DNA of 64,000 nucleotides from Planococcus sp. APC 4015 (GCA_030407505.1 JASDDH010000012.1:1-64000), one strand, 5' to 3'; positions 21,288 through 31,544 are shown, counted from the stretch's first letter. Program-made: numbers and translations. The notes: generated by a model from the letters alone, not told the origin.

Positions 21288-22142
21288 ATGCCGCCTCTTC
21301 TCGCCTCCGCCCCCGTCGCGGCGCCCGCGCCGGCGGTCCCGCCGACACCGGACCGCGGTGTCGTCCGGCTGAGCGCGCTGGGCCGCACGTTCGAGACACG
21401 GCAGGGCGCCCATGCTGTGCTGCGCCACATCGACCTCGATCTCGCCGCCGGCGAGATCGTCGCCGTCGTCGGGCCCTCGGGATGCGGCAAGTCGACCCTC
21501 CTGCGTCTGCTCGGGGGCCTCGACACCCCGACCGCCGGCCTCGTCTCGGTCGACGACACCGCGGTGCGCGACACCGACGACCGCACCGCCGTGGCGTTCC
21601 AGGAGCCGCGGCTCCTGCCGTGGCGCACGATCGCGCAGAACGTCGCCCTCGGGCTGCCGCGCGGCACCAGCGCAACCGCCCGGCGTGGGCGCGTCGCCGA
21701 ACTGCTCTCGCTCGTGGGCCTCGAGGCCGCCGCCGAACGGCGTCCCGCTGAGGTCTCAGGCGGCATGGCGCAGCGCGCGTCCCTGGCCCGCGCGCTCGCC
21801 CGCGGGCCGGAGGTGCTGCTGCTGGACGAGCCGTTCGGAGCGCTCGACGCCCTGACACGGCTGAGGATGCAGGACCTGCTCCTCGACATCCACACGTCGC
21901 ATCCGACGACGATCGTGCTCGTGACGCACGACGTCGAAGAGGCGCTCTACCTCGCCGACCGCGTCATCCTCCTGCGCACGATCGGCGAAGACCCCGCCGC
22001 GCCCTCGATCGCCCGCACGGTCGACGTGCCGGGCTCACGCCCCCGTGACCGTGCCGACCACGTGTTCACGGAACTCCGCTCCGAGCTCCTCGAAGGGCTC
22101 GGCGTCCCCACCCATCACAGCACTCTCGAGGAGACCCGATGA
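21288..22142 (+). CDS. ABC transporter ATP-binding protein, sulfonate/taurine/nitrate type
   Basis: Energises import together with the next two genes. 284 residues, with an Ala/Pro-rich N-terminal 25 residues before the domain. Walker A is GPSGCGKST, Q-loop FQEPRLLPW, signature VSGGMAQRASLARAL, Walker B LLLDEPFGALD, and H-loop VTHDVEEAL. This sequence pattern is that of SsuB/TauB/NrtD. ATG 21288 has no strong ribosome site; it is the first gene of the inserted block. The substrate cannot be read from the ATPase alone. Confidence 0.9.
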   Translation: MPPLLASAPVAAPAPAVPPTPDRGVVRLSALGRTFETRQGAHAVLRHIDLDLAAGEIVAVVGPSGCGKSTLLRLLGGLDTPTAGLVSVDDTAVRDTDDRTAVAFQEPRLLPWRTIAQNVALGLPRGTSATARRGRVAELLSLVGLEAAAERRPAEVSGGMAQRASLARALARGPEVLLLDEPFGALDALTRLRMQDLLLDIHTSHPTTIVLVTHDVEEALYLADRVILLRTIGEDPAAPSIARTVDVPGSRPRDRADHVFTELRSELLEGLGVPTHHSTLEETR

Positions 22143-23185
22143 GCACCATCGTCCGCCGCACCGTACCCGCGATCATCCTGGCCGGTGCGATGATGATGGC
22201 GACGACCGGATGCCTCTCCGGCGAGAACGCCGCGCAGGATACGGGTGCCGACACCGCGGCCGACTCCGATCAGGAGTGGTCCACCGATTCCCTGTCGATC
22301 GACTTCGCCACCTACAACCCGTTGAGCCTCATCGTCCGCGACCAGGGCCTCATCGAGGACGCGCTCGGCGACGACGTCACGGTCGAGTGGGTGCAGTCGG
22401 CGGGATCGAACAAGGCGAACGAGTTCCTGCGTGCCGGTTCGATCGACGTCGGCTCGACGGCAGGTTCGGCGGCCCTGCTGGCCCGCGCGAACGGGTCGCC
22501 GATCAAGGTCATCGACATCTACTCGCAGCCCGAGTGGTCGGCTCTGGTCGTACCGGAGGGCAGCGACATCACGTCCGTCGCCGACCTCGCCGGCCGCTCG
22601 GTCGCCGCCACGCCGGGCACCGACCCCTACTTCTTCCTGCTGCAGGCCCTCGAGACCGAGGGACTCACGATCGCCGACGTGCAGCTGCAGAACCTGCAGC
22701 ACGCCGACGGGCGGGCCGCGCTCGACGCCGGCTCCGTCGACGCGTGGGCGGGGCTCGACCCGATCATGGCCGCGGCCGAGAGCGAGTCGGGCGACGAGCT
22801 CGTCTACCGGAACGTCGACTTCAACTCGTACGGGTTCCTCAACGCGAGCGAGGAATTCATCACCGATCACGCCGATGTCGCCCAGGTGGTCGTCGACGCG
22901 TACGAGCAGGCTCGCACGTGGGCGCTCGAGAACCCCGACGAGACGGCGGCGCTGCTCGCCGAGATCGCCGGCATCGACCCCGCCGTGGCCGAGACCGTCA
23001 TCACCGAGCGCTCCAACCTCGACGTCAGCGGCATCCCCGGCGACGATCAGCTCGCGGTGCTGGAGAAGATCGCTCCCGTGCTCGTCGAGTCCGGCTCCGT
23101 GCAGGGCGGCGAGGCCGCGGTCCAGGCGGCGCTCGACTCGATCATCGAGGACTCCTTCGCCCGGAACGCCGCGGACGCCCCGTGA
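22139..23185 (+). CDS. Substrate-binding lipoprotein of the same ABC transporter
   Basis: 348 residues with a lipoprotein signal: positive N-terminus, a hydrophobic run and the lipobox ATTGC with Cys at about residue 24. The mature part is an SsuA/TauA/NMT1-like binding protein: FATYNPLSLIVRDQGLIED, AGSIDVGSTAGSAALLARANGSPIKVIDIYSQPEWSALVV, then SVDAWAGLDPIMA. Nearest roles are sulfonate, taurine, nitrate or thiamine-precursor uptake. The neighbouring metY favours a sulfur source. ATGA overlap with the ATPase gene. Confidence 0.88.
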   Translation: MSTIVRRTVPAIILAGAMMMATTGCLSGENAAQDTGADTAADSDQEWSTDSLSIDFATYNPLSLIVRDQGLIEDALGDDVTVEWVQSAGSNKANEFLRAGSIDVGSTAGSAALLARANGSPIKVIDIYSQPEWSALVVPEGSDITSVADLAGRSVAATPGTDPYFFLLQALETEGLTIADVQLQNLQHADGRAALDAGSVDAWAGLDPIMAAAESESGDELVYRNVDFNSYGFLNASEEFITDHADVAQVVVDAYEQARTWALENPDETAALLAEIAGIDPAVAETVITERSNLDVSGIPGDDQLAVLEKIAPVLVESGSVQGGEAAVQAALDSIIEDSFARNAADAP

Positions 23186-24003
23186 GTCTGCGCACATCTG
23201 CCGTGACGCTGCCCCCCGCGGGCGGCGGCGCGGCGGCGCCGACGTTCTGGGCACGCCCGGCGGTGCGCGTCCTCGGGGGCTTCGCCGTGCCGCTGCTGCT
23301 CCTCGCCACGTGGCAGATCGCCTCGTCCACCGGACTGGTGCCGGCTCACCGGCTGCCGCCGCCGGCGAGCGTCGTCTCGGCGGCCGTCGAGATGGCCGCG
23401 ACCGGAGAGCTCTGGCTCAACATCGCGATCTCGGTGCAGCGCGTGCTGCTCGGGTTCGTGATCGGCTCCCTCGTCGGCCTCGCGGCGGCGGCGGTCGTGG
23501 GCCTGACGCGCGCGGGCGATGTGCTGCTGTCGCCGACGCTCGCAGCGATCCGCGCGATCCCGTCGCTCGCCCTCGTCCCCCTTCTGCTCCTGTGGATGGG
23601 GATCGGGGAGGACTCGAAGGTGACACTGATCGCGATCGGCGCCTTCTTCCCGGTCTTCACCACGGTCGCCGGTGCGCTGCGGCACGTGGATGCCCGCCTG
23701 GTCGAGATGGGCCGTTCGTTCAGCCTGCGGGGCTGGGAGCTGTTCCGCACCGTGCAGCTGCCCTCGGTGATCCCCGCCCTCATCTCGGGCCTGCGTCTGG
23801 CCATGGCGCAGGCGTGGCTGTTCCTGGTCGCCTCCGAGCTCCTCGGAGCCGCCATGGGCCTGGGCTTCCTCCTGACCCTGTCGCAGCAGACCGGGCGCGT
23901 CGACCGCATCCTGCTCACGATCGCCCTCCTGGCGATCCTCGGCGCCCTGTCCAACGCGATCCTGACGCTCGTCGAGAAGCGCGTGCTCCGCCGATGGACG
24001 TGA
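23182..24003 (+). CDS. ABC transporter permease, SsuC/TauC type
   Basis: 273 residues with about six membrane spans. The cytoplasmic EAA-like loop is RSFSLRGWELFRTVQLPSVIPALISGLRL, which contacts the ATPase. It starts at GTG 23182, overlapping the binding-protein stop (GTGA). The gene order ATPase, binding protein, permease differs from the usual ssuEADCB order, and no ssuD or tauD oxygenase is present, so sulfonate cleavage would have to be encoded elsewhere. Confidence 0.9.
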   Translation: MSLRTSAVTLPPAGGGAAAPTFWARPAVRVLGGFAVPLLLLATWQIASSTGLVPAHRLPPPASVVSAAVEMAATGELWLNIAISVQRVLLGFVIGSLVGLAAAAVVGLTRAGDVLLSPTLAAIRAIPSLALVPLLLLWMGIGEDSKVTLIAIGAFFPVFTTVAGALRHVDARLVEMGRSFSLRGWELFRTVQLPSVIPALISGLRLAMAQAWLFLVASELLGAAMGLGFLLTLSQQTGRVDRILLTIALLAILGALSNAILTLVEKRVLRRWT

Positions 24004-25994
24004 GCGCGTCGGAGTCGAGGCTCGTCGAGACGCGCGCGTTCCCGCCGGATGCCGCATTCGCCGCGCAGGCGAACGTCACCGGCGAGGCGTACGCCCGCGC
24101 GGAGGCGGATCCGCTCGCGTTTTGGGACGCCGCCGCCGCGCGACTGGACTGGGACGAGCCCTGGCACACCACCCTCGACTGGCAGCCGCCGCACGATGCG
24201 GCATCCGTCCCCTCCGCGCGCTGGTTCGTCGGGGGCCGGCTCAACGTCGCCGTCAACTGCGTCGACCGGCACGTCGCCGCAGGTCGCGGCGACACGGTCG
24301 CGCTGCACTTCGAGGGCGAACCCGGTGACCGCATCGGCGTGACCTACGCCGAGCTGCAGGTGCGCGTCGCGCAGGCCGCCCACGCGCTCACCGCGCTCGG
24401 GGTGGAGGCGGGCGACCGCGTCGTCGTGTACCTGCCCGTGCTCGTCGAGACGGTCGTCATCACCCTCGCCTGCGCACGGATCGGCGCCGTGCACTCCCTC
24501 GTCTTCGGGGGCTTCTCGGCCGAGGCGCTGCGCTTCCGGCTCGAGGACTCCCGAGCGAAGCTGCTCGTCACGTCGGACGGCCAGCACCGGCGAGGCGCGG
24601 CGGTCGAGGTGAAGTCGACGGCGGATACCGCTGTGGCCGGCCTCTCACACGTCGAGCACGTGCTAGTCGTTCGTCGCACCGGTCACGACGTCGCCTGGGA
24701 CGACACCCGCGACCGCTGGTGGCACGACGTCGTGGACGACCAGCCGACGGTGCACGATGCGGCGTCCTTCGACGCCGAGCATCCGCTCTTCCTGATCTAC
24801 ACCTCGGGCACGACGGGCCGGCCCAAGGGACTGCTGCACACGTCGGGCGGCTACCTCGCGCACGCGAGCTGGGCGCACTGGGCGCACTTCGACGCGAAGC
24901 CCGACGACGTGCACTGGTGCACCGCCGACCTCGCGTGGGTGACCGCCCACACGTACGAGATCTACGGCCCGCTCTCGAACGGGCTGACACAGGTGATCTA
25001 CGAGGGGACGCCCGACTCGCCGAACCGGGAGCGGCATCTCGAGATCGTCGAGCGCTACGGCGTCACCGTCTACTACACCGCGCCCACCCTGATCCGCACC
25101 TTCATGACGTGGTTCGGCGAGCAGCTTCCGCCCGGCCACGACCTGTCCAGCATCCGGCTGCTGGGCACGGTGGGGGAGGCCATCAACCCCGCCGCGTGGG
25201 TGTGGTTCCGCCGCACCTTCGGACGCGACGCCGTGCCGGTCGTCGACACGTGGTGGCAGTCCGAGACGGGTGCCGCGATGATCGCGCCGCTGCCGGGCGT
25301 GACCACGCTCAAGCCGGGCTCGGCGTCCGTGCCGCTGCCGGGGATCGATGCCGCCGTCGTCGACGGCGCGGGCCGCGAGGTCGAGCCGGGACGCGCCGGA
25401 ACACTCGTCGTGCGGCGCCCGTGGCCGGGGATGGCCCGCACGGTGTGGGGCGATCCGGGGAGGTACCGCGACGCCTACTGGTCGACGTACGCCGGCCACG
25501 GAGCCTACGGCGGCTACTACGTCGCCGGCGACGGAGCCACCCGCGACAGCGACGGCCACATCTGGATCCTCGGACGACTGGACGATGTCGTGAACGTCTC
25601 GGGCCACCGGCTGTCCACGATCGAGATCGAGTCGGCACTCGTCGCGCACGCCGGCGTGGGCGAGGCCGGCGTGACCGGCGTCGCCGACGCGGTGACGGGC
25701 CAGGCGGTCGCCGCGTTCGTCGTCGGCTCGGGGGCGCAGGCACCGGATGCGGCGGCCCTCCGCGCCGAGGTCGCCCGTGCGATCGGGCCCGTCGCCAAAC
25801 CGCGTCACGTCGTGCTCGTGCCCGATCTGCCCAAGACCCGTTCCGGCAAGATCCTGCGCCGCCTGCTCGCCCAGTTGTGGACGGCCGAACAGGATCGCCG
25901 CGCCGGCCGGGCACCCGAGCCCCTCGGCGACACCACGTCGCTGCAGAACCCCGAGTCGGTGGAGCGGATCGCCGCCGCGCTCAGCGCCGCCTGA
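23994..25994 (+). CDS. AMP-forming acetyl-CoA synthetase-like acyl-CoA ligase
   Basis: Activates a short-chain carboxylate, probably acetate, with ATP and CoA. 666 residues. ATP/AMP motifs YTSGTTGRPKGLLHTSGG and DTWWQSETG (keeping the Trp that limits the acetate pocket) are present, and the C-terminal KTRSGKILRR carries the catalytic, acetylation-regulated Lys. The usual Acs block ADVGWVTGHSY reads ADLAWVTAHTY here, so substrate range could differ slightly. ATG 23994 or GTG 24000 (GTGA overlap with the permease stop) may be the start. It lies between an ABC importer and metY. Confidence 0.88.
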   Translation: MDVSASESRLVETRAFPPDAAFAAQANVTGEAYARAEADPLAFWDAAAARLDWDEPWHTTLDWQPPHDAASVPSARWFVGGRLNVAVNCVDRHVAAGRGDTVALHFEGEPGDRIGVTYAELQVRVAQAAHALTALGVEAGDRVVVYLPVLVETVVITLACARIGAVHSLVFGGFSAEALRFRLEDSRAKLLVTSDGQHRRGAAVEVKSTADTAVAGLSHVEHVLVVRRTGHDVAWDDTRDRWWHDVVDDQPTVHDAASFDAEHPLFLIYTSGTTGRPKGLLHTSGGYLAHASWAHWAHFDAKPDDVHWCTADLAWVTAHTYEIYGPLSNGLTQVIYEGTPDSPNRERHLEIVERYGVTVYYTAPTLIRTFMTWFGEQLPPGHDLSSIRLLGTVGEAINPAAWVWFRRTFGRDAVPVVDTWWQSETGAAMIAPLPGVTTLKPGSASVPLPGIDAAVVDGAGREVEPGRAGTLVVRRPWPGMARTVWGDPGRYRDAYWSTYAGHGAYGGYYVAGDGATRDSDGHIWILGRLDDVVNVSGHRLSTIEIESALVAHAGVGEAGVTGVADAVTGQAVAAFVVGSGAQAPDAAALRAEVARAIGPVAKPRHVVLVPDLPKTRSGKILRRLLAQLWTAEQDRRAGRAPEPLGDTTSLQNPESVERIAAALSAA

Positions 25995-26023
25995 CGGTGC
26001 CCGACACCAGCAAGATGGAGACC

Positions 26024-27343
26024 ATGACCCAGGAACATCGATTCGGCTTCCGCACGCGTGCCCTGCATGCCGGCGGCACGCCGGATGCCGCGACCGGCGC
26101 CCGCGCCGTGCCGATCTACCAGACCACCTCGTTCGTCTTCGACGACGCGGCCGACGCCGGCAACCTGTTCGCGCTGCAGAAGTACGGGAACATCTACTCG
26201 CGCATCGGCAACCCCACCGTCGCAGCGCTGGAGGAGCGGCTCGCGTCGCTCGAGGGCGGGATCGGCGCCGTCGCGACGGCATCGGGGATGAGCGCGGAGT
26301 TCATCACGTTCGCCGCGCTCGTCGAAGCCGGCGACCATGTCGTGGCCTCTGCCCAGCTGTACGGCGGCACGGTGACGCAGCTCGATGTGACGCTGCGACG
26401 CTTCGGCGTCGAGACGACCTTCGTGCCCTCGACCGACCCCGCCGACTACGCCGCGGCCATCCGCCCCGAGACCAAGGTCGTCTACGTCGAGACGATCGGC
26501 AACCCGTCCGGCGAGATCGCCGACATCGCCGGTCTGGCCGAGGTCGCGCACGCCGCCGGCATCCCGCTCGTGGTGGATTCGACCCTCGCGACGCCCTACC
26601 TCGCCCGACCCCTCGAGCACGGTGCCGACATCGTCATCCACTCGGTGACCAAGTTCCTCGGCGGGCACGGCACGACGCTCGGCGGGGTCGTGATCGAGAA
26701 GGGCACGTTCGACTGGGGCAACGGCAAGTTCCCGCAGATGACCGAGCCGGTCGCCTCCTACGGGGGCATCCGGTGGTGGGACAACTTCGGCGAGTACGGC
26801 TTCCTCACCCGGCTCCGCAGCGAGCAGCTGCGCGACATCGGCCCGGCCCTCAGCCCGCAGTCCGCGTTCCAGCTGCTGCAGGGGGTGGAGACGCTGCCGC
26901 AGCGAATCGACGCGCACCTCGCGAACGCCCGGATCGTGGCGGAATGGCTGCGCGACGATCCGCGCGTCTCGTTCGTGACGTGGGCCGGGCTTCCCGACCA
27001 CCCGCATCACGCGCGGGCGCAGAAGTACCTCCCGCTGGGTCCCGGATCGGTGTTCGCCTTCGGTGTGCGCTCGCAGGACGACGCACCCGACGCGGCGCGG
27101 CGCGCGGGGGAGTCGGTCATCGACGCCCTCCAGCTCGCGTCGCACCTGGCCAACATCGGCGATGCGCGCACCCTCGTCATCCACCCCGCATCCACGACGC
27201 ACCGCCAGCTCTCGGCGGAGCAGCTGGTCCAGGCGGGGGTCCCGGCCGACCTCATCCGGATCTCAGTGGGTCTGGAGGATCCGGAAGACATCCTGTGGGA
27301 CCTCGATCAGGCTCTCACCGCGGCGACGGGGGTGCAGCGATGA
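26024..27343 (+). CDS. metY: O-acetylhomoserine sulfhydrylase
   Basis: PLP enzyme that makes homocysteine and acetate from O-acetylhomoserine and sulfide. 439 residues from ATG 26024; ATG 26015 and GTG 25997 are in-frame alternatives and no start has an ideal ribosome site. [21 protein letters not shown], the [13 protein letters not shown] block, and Lys210 in [12 protein letters not shown] (Schiff base) define the Cys/Met PLP family. Its length and the C-terminal [12 protein letters not shown]...[12 protein letters not shown] favour MetY over MetB/MetC. No metX is adjacent. The stop overlaps the next gene (ATGA). Confidence 0.92.
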   Translation: MTQEHRFGFRTRALHAGGTPDAATGARAVPIYQTTSFVFDDAADAGNLFALQKYGNIYSRIGNPTVAALEERLASLEGGIGAVATASGMSAEFITFAALVEAGDHVVASAQLYGGTVTQLDVTLRRFGVETTFVPSTDPADYAAAIRPETKVVYVETIGNPSGEIADIAGLAEVAHAAGIPLVVDSTLATPYLARPLEHGADIVIHSVTKFLGGHGTTLGGVVIEKGTFDWGNGKFPQMTEPVASYGGIRWWDNFGEYGFLTRLRSEQLRDIGPALSPQSAFQLLQGVETLPQRIDAHLANARIVAEWLRDDPRVSFVTWAGLPDHPHHARAQKYLPLGPGSVFAFGVRSQDDAPDAARRAGESVIDALQLASHLANIGDARTLVIHPASTTHRQLSAEQLVQAGVPADLIRISVGLEDPEDILWDLDQALTAATGVQR

Positions 27344-27912
27344 GCGATTCCTGCGCCCTCCCCGCCGTTCCCGCCGAGGCCTGCGCCCTGCCCGGTGCCG
27401 CAGCACCGACGCCTGCGCGCGCGTGGGCGAGTCCGAGCGCGCAGGCGCGCTTCGAGATCCTGCGCTCTGCGCGGTCGATCGCCATCGTCGGGGCTTCGGA
27501 CAACCCCGCCCGCGCGAGCTTCTTCGTCGGCTCGTACCTGCTCGGAGGCTCGCCGTACGAGGTCTACTTCGTGAACCCGCGGGCGACCTCGATCCTCGGC
27601 AGACCCGTCTACGCCTCGCTGGCCGACCTGCCGGTCGTCCCCGACATCGTCGACGTCTTCCGCCGCGACCAGGACCTCCCGGGGGTCGCGCAGGAGGCCG
27701 TGGACGTCGGCGCGAAGACGCTGTGGCTCCAACTGGGATCGTGGAACGAGGATGCCGCGAAGATCGCGGAGGACGCCGGCCTCAGCGTCGTCATGGATCG
27801 ATGCGTGAAGATCGAGCACGCGCGCTTCCACGGCGGACTCCACCTCGCGGGCTTCGACACGGGGGTGCTCAGCTCCAAGCGTCAGCTGATCAGCCGTCGG
27901 TCGACGTCTTAG
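27340..27912 (+). CDS. CoA-binding (YccU-like) protein
   Basis: 190 residues. After an Ala/Pro/Cys-containing N-terminal 40 residues comes a Rossmann-like CoA-binding domain: [68 protein letters not shown] and [11 protein letters not shown]. The role in the cell is not established. ATGA overlap with metY shows it is in the same transcript, so it may serve the acetate/CoA side of this block. Confidence 0.85.
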   Translation: MSDSCALPAVPAEACALPGAAAPTPARAWASPSAQARFEILRSARSIAIVGASDNPARASFFVGSYLLGGSPYEVYFVNPRATSILGRPVYASLADLPVVPDIVDVFRRDQDLPGVAQEAVDVGAKTLWLQLGSWNEDAAKIAEDAGLSVVMDRCVKIEHARFHGGLHLAGFDTGVLSSKRQLISRRSTS

Positions 27913-27925
27913 CGCCTCGGCACGG

Positions 27926-27931
27926 TAGACT
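27926..27931 (+). promoter_or_regulatory. -10 element of rpoZ
   Basis: TAGACT, 64 bases before the rpoZ ATG. The leader ends with CGGAAGGA, a good ribosome site. Confidence 0.5.
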
Positions 27932-27995
27932 GGTCGGATGCATCCGCGCCTCGAGCGCGCCTGAAGACATCCCACCCCATCGGAAGGATTCCGCC

Positions 27996-28253
27996 ATGGC
28001 CGGAACGAAGAACCAGGGGATCATCGATCCCCCCATCGACTCGCTGCTCGGAAAGGTCGACTCCAAGTACCAGCTGGTCATCTACGCGTCCAAGCGCGCG
28101 CGTCAGATCAACGACTACTACTCGGATCTGCACGAGGGCAACCTGTTCGACAACGTCGGCCCGCTGGTCGACTCGAACGTCGAGGACAAGCCGCTCACGA
28201 TCGCTCTCCACGAGATCCACGAAGACAAGCTGCGTCTCCGCCACGCCGAGTAA
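27996..28253 (+). CDS. rpoZ: RNA polymerase omega subunit
   Basis: Omega helps assemble the beta' subunit into core RNA polymerase. 85 residues: [40 protein letters not shown] is the conserved core, and [17 protein letters not shown] ends it. A clear promoter and ribosome site precede it, so it is transcribed independently of the inserted block. In mycobacteria coaBC follows; here it does not. Confidence 0.94.
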   Translation: MAGTKNQGIIDPPIDSLLGKVDSKYQLVIYASKRARQINDYYSDLHEGNLFDNVGPLVDSNVEDKPLTIALHEIHEDKLRLRHAE

Positions 28254-28264
28254 CACCCTTCTCC

Positions 28265-28279
28265 GCCGTCTGTGACGGC
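28265..28279 (+). terminator. Hairpin after rpoZ
   Basis: GCCGTC-TGT-GACGGC is a perfect 6-bp stem with a 3-base loop, 12 bases after the rpoZ stop. No T run follows. Confidence 0.4.
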
Positions 28280-28282
28280 CCG

Positions 28283-28319
28283 ATGCCCTCGAGACCGCGA
28301 TGTCGGTCCTCGAGGGCAT
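28283..28319 (+). terminator. Strong hairpin between rpoZ and metK
   Basis: ATGCCCTCGAG (28283-28293) pairs perfectly with CTCGAGGGCAT (28309-28319), extended by ACC/GGT inside. With the preceding hairpin it probably ends the rpoZ transcript. There is no SAM riboswitch core that I can recognise. Confidence 0.5.
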
Positions 28320-28322
28320 ACT
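28317..28322 (+). promoter_or_regulatory. Possible -10 element of metK
   Basis: CATACT overlaps the right arm of the hairpin, 31 bases before the metK ATG, which has GGAG 8 bases upstream. The match to TANNNT is imperfect. Confidence 0.3.
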
Positions 28323-28352
28323 GGTTTCGCCCCGCCCCGATCTGGAGTATCG

Positions 28353-29546
28353 ATGACCGAGTTGCGCCTGTTCACGTCCGAGTCCGTGACCGAGGGCCAT
28401 CCCGACAAGATCTGCGACCAGATCTCCGACAGCATCCTCGATGCCCTGCTCACGGTCGACCCGAACAGCCGGGTCGCCGTCGAGACGCTCGTCACCACGG
28501 GTCTCGTGCACGTCGCCGGCGAAGTGCGCACCGAGGGCTACGTCGACATCCCCGGCATCGTGCGCAAGGTCGTCAACGGCATCGGCTACACCTCGAGCGA
28601 GACGGGCTTCGACGGCGATTCGTGCGGGGTCAGCGTCTCGATCGGCGAGCAGTCCTCCGACATCGCGTCGGGCGTCGACACCGCGCGTGAGCACCGTGAG
28701 AGCGGCTCATCCGATCCGCTCGACGCGCAGGGCGCCGGCGACCAGGGCATCATGTTCGGGTACGCCACGACCGAGACGCCGCAGCTCATGCCGGTGGCGG
28801 CATGGACGGCGCACCGCATCGCCGAGCGATTGACGGACTCCCGTCGCTCGGGCGCGCTGCCGTTCCTGCGTCCCGACGGCAAGACGCAGGTCACCCTCGG
28901 GTTCGAGGGCGCGACGCCGCGCACGGTCGAGACGGTCGTGCTCTCGACGCAGCACCACCCCGACATCTCTCAGAAGGCCCTGCAGGCAGCGGTGCGCGCC
29001 GAGGTCATCGATCCCGTGCTCGAGACGCTCTCGCTCGACGCGTCGCGCGTCAACGTGCTCATCAACCCCGCCGGGCCCTTCGTCATCGGCGGGCCCAAGG
29101 GCGATGCCGGCCTCACGGGCCGCAAGATCATCATCGACACCTACGGCGGCGCCGCGCGCCACGGCGGTGGCGCCTTCAGCGGAAAGGACCCGTCGAAGGT
29201 CGACCGTTCCGCCGCGTACGCCATGCGCTGGGTCGCCAAGAACGCGGTGGCGGCGGGGCTCGCCGAGCGCCTCGAGGTCCAGGTCGCCTACGCGATCGGC
29301 CAGGCGCGTCCGGTGGGTCTGTACGTCGAGACGTTCGGCACGGGCACCGTGTCCGACGACGCGATCACCCGCGCGATCACCGAGGTCTTCGATCTGCGCC
29401 CGCTCGCCATCATCGACGACCTCGATCTCCTGCGACCCATCTACGCCCAGACAGCCGCCTACGGACACTTCGGGCGCGAGCTGCCCGACTTCACGTGGGA
29501 GCGCACCGACCGTGTCGACGACCTGCGTCGTGCCGCAGGAATCTGA
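28353..29546 (+). CDS. metK: S-adenosylmethionine synthetase
   Basis: Makes SAM from methionine and ATP. 397 residues with [35 protein letters not shown] and [16 protein letters not shown], the three diagnostic blocks. ATG 28353 follows TCTGGAGTATCG. It completes the sulfur route that begins with metY 2.3 kb upstream, though rpoZ and two hairpins lie between them. priA starts 17 bases before its end. Confidence 0.96.
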   Translation: MTELRLFTSESVTEGHPDKICDQISDSILDALLTVDPNSRVAVETLVTTGLVHVAGEVRTEGYVDIPGIVRKVVNGIGYTSSETGFDGDSCGVSVSIGEQSSDIASGVDTAREHRESGSSDPLDAQGAGDQGIMFGYATTETPQLMPVAAWTAHRIAERLTDSRRSGALPFLRPDGKTQVTLGFEGATPRTVETVVLSTQHHPDISQKALQAAVRAEVIDPVLETLSLDASRVNVLINPAGPFVIGGPKGDAGLTGRKIIIDTYGGAARHGGGAFSGKDPSKVDRSAAYAMRWVAKNAVAAGLAERLEVQVAYAIGQARPVGLYVETFGTGTVSDDAITRAITEVFDLRPLAIIDDLDLLRPIYAQTAAYGHFGRELPDFTWERTDRVDDLRRAAGI

Positions 29547-31536
29547 CGGCACGGCGCCCGCTCCGTCTCAGCGCCGTGTGGCGCGGGTGCTCATGGACTC
29601 ACCCCTTCCGCAGCTCGACCGCCTCTTCGACTACGAGATCCCCGCCCTGATCGCCGATCAGGTCGCCGCGGGCGTGCGCGTCAAGGTCCCGCTGCGCAGC
29701 GCGGGCAGGGTGGTCGAGGGCTACGTCGTCGAGATCGACGACGCGGATGCGGCGGATCGGCCGCTCTCCGAGATCGATGCGGTGGTCTCACCTGTTCCGG
29801 TGCTTCCCACCGGTCTGTACGCCCTCGCCCGGCGGGCGGCCGACCGCGCAGCCGGTTCGGCGAGCGACATCCTGCGCCTCGCGATCCCCAAGCGCATGGT
29901 CCGGGCAGAGAAGGCGTGGCTCGCGGGCGATCCGCCGACCGCCCCGGTGGTCTCCGACGACGCACTCGCACGGGCTCGCGGCGTCCTGGCCGACTTCCCG
30001 GGCCTGTCCGATGCGATCGACGCGGGCGAGCGGGTCGCCGTCGACGCTCCGCCGCGCCTCGCTCCGGTCGAGGGCGCGACTGTCGGCGCGTGGGCGACGC
30101 TGCTCGCCGCTGCCGCGACCGAGACCCTCGCCCTGGGCCGCAGCACCGTGCTGGTCGTGCCCGACCACCGAGATCAGGCCCAGCTCGCTGACGCGCTGCG
30201 CGCTTTCGTGCCCGCGGGCGCCGTGATCGAGACCGACGCGAGGCAGAGCTCGCCCGCCCGCTACGCCGCCTTCCTCCGCATCCTGGGCGATGCGCCGTGC
30301 ATCGTGCTCGGCAACCGCTCGGCCGTGTACGCCCCGGTCCACGCCCTCGGGCTCGTCGCGCTGTGGGACGACGGCGACCCGCTGCTCTCGGAGCCCCTCA
30401 GCCCGGGCGTCCACGCCCGGGACGCCGCGCTCGTGCGGCAGGAGCTCGACGGCGGCGCCCTGGTCTTCGCCGGTCACACCCGCACCACCGACGTCGAACG
30501 CCTCGTCGCGGTCGGCTGGGTGCGCGAGATCGCGGCGCGACGCCGTACGAGCCCGCGCGTGGTCCTGAGCGCGACCCGCGAGGGCGAGTCCCGGGGCGCG
30601 CGGGTGCCGTCGTCCGCCTTCGCCGCGGCCCGCGAGGCGCTGGTCGACGGACCGGTGCTCGTCCAGGTCTCGCGGCCCGGCTATGCGCCGACCCTCGTGT
30701 GCGCCGAATGCCGGCATCCGGCCCGCTGCCGCCACTGCGCGGGGCCGATGCACGTCACCCGGCCCGGCGCCGTCCCGGTGTGCGGCTGGTGCGGCCGTGC
30801 CGACGGCAACTGGGCCTGCCCCGACTGCAGTTCGACCAAGCTGCGCATGTCCTCCTCCGGCAGCGAGCGCACCGCCGACGAGCTGGGACGTGCGTTCCCG
30901 GGCGTGCGCGTCATCGTGGCCGACGGCGAGCATCCCGTGATGCACGTCGACGGCCGCCCCGCGCTCGTGGTCGCGACGCGCGGCGCCGAGCCCATCGCGG
31001 CGGGCGGGTACCGTGCCGTGATCCTTCTCGACGGCGACCGGATGCTGCAGGCCGAGGACCTGCGCATCGGAGAGTCGTGCCTGCGCTGGTGGTCCAACGC
31101 CGCCGCGCTCGCCCGTCCGGGGGCACCGGTCCATCTCGTGGGTGTCGCGGGACCCGTGGCGCGCGCCCTGGCGACGTGGACTCAGCCGGCCTACGCGCGA
31201 TCCGAGCTGGCCGACCGAGCCCCGCTGCGCATGCCGCCGACGGTGCGGGTCGCCTCGCTCGAGGGCGATCGGAAGACCGTCGAGACGGCGCTGACGCAGC
31301 TGCGTGCCGCCGTCCCCGAGCTCGACCCGCTCTCGGTTCTCGGGCCCGTGCCGACCGAAGCAGGCTCCCGAGCCCTCGTGCGATTCGACTACGCCGTCGG
31401 CGCGCGCGTGGCGGACGCCCTGCGCGCGGCCGTCGTCGCCGCCGCGCTGAACGCGCGCAAGGCCGCCAAGGGGCGGCCGCCGATGCCCCGCAATACACTC
31501 AGAGTCCGGGTCGACGTGCCCGATCTCGACCTGTGA
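29530..31536 (+). CDS. priA: PriA-like primosomal protein N' without helicase motifs
   Basis: Replication-restart factor that binds forked DNA. 668 residues from GTG 29530 (GTG 29578 is an alternative). The N-terminal DNA-binding domain ([30 protein letters not shown]) and the cysteine-rich zinc region ([18 protein letters not shown]...CGWCG...CPDCSS) are clear. The Walker A position reads [11 protein letters not shown] instead of GxTGSGKT, and the DEAH position reads LWDDGDP, so ATP hydrolysis is unlikely. The same degeneration is known for actinobacterial PriA. It lies in the conserved metK-priA-fmt-rsmB order. Confidence 0.88.
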   Translation: MPQESDGTAPAPSQRRVARVLMDSPLPQLDRLFDYEIPALIADQVAAGVRVKVPLRSAGRVVEGYVVEIDDADAADRPLSEIDAVVSPVPVLPTGLYALARRAADRAAGSASDILRLAIPKRMVRAEKAWLAGDPPTAPVVSDDALARARGVLADFPGLSDAIDAGERVAVDAPPRLAPVEGATVGAWATLLAAAATETLALGRSTVLVVPDHRDQAQLADALRAFVPAGAVIETDARQSSPARYAAFLRILGDAPCIVLGNRSAVYAPVHALGLVALWDDGDPLLSEPLSPGVHARDAALVRQELDGGALVFAGHTRTTDVERLVAVGWVREIAARRRTSPRVVLSATREGESRGARVPSSAFAAAREALVDGPVLVQVSRPGYAPTLVCAECRHPARCRHCAGPMHVTRPGAVPVCGWCGRADGNWACPDCSSTKLRMSSSGSERTADELGRAFPGVRVIVADGEHPVMHVDGRPALVVATRGAEPIAAGGYRAVILLDGDRMLQAEDLRIGESCLRWWSNAAALARPGAPVHLVGVAGPVARALATWTQPAYARSELADRAPLRMPPTVRVASLEGDRKTVETALTQLRAAVPELDPLSVLGPVPTEAGSRALVRFDYAVGARVADALRAAVVAAALNARKAAKGRPPMPRNTLRVRVDVPDLDL

Positions 31537-31544
31537 GGACCCCC

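Noticed and set aside
24719..26014. Extended N-terminus of MetY reaching back into the acyl-CoA ligase gene
   Set aside because: The extension is Arg-rich shadow sequence of the ligase; family similarity begins at about 26030.
28254..28352. SAM riboswitch before metK
   Set aside because: Two simple hairpins are present but no pseudoknot or conserved core of a known SAM class can be drawn.
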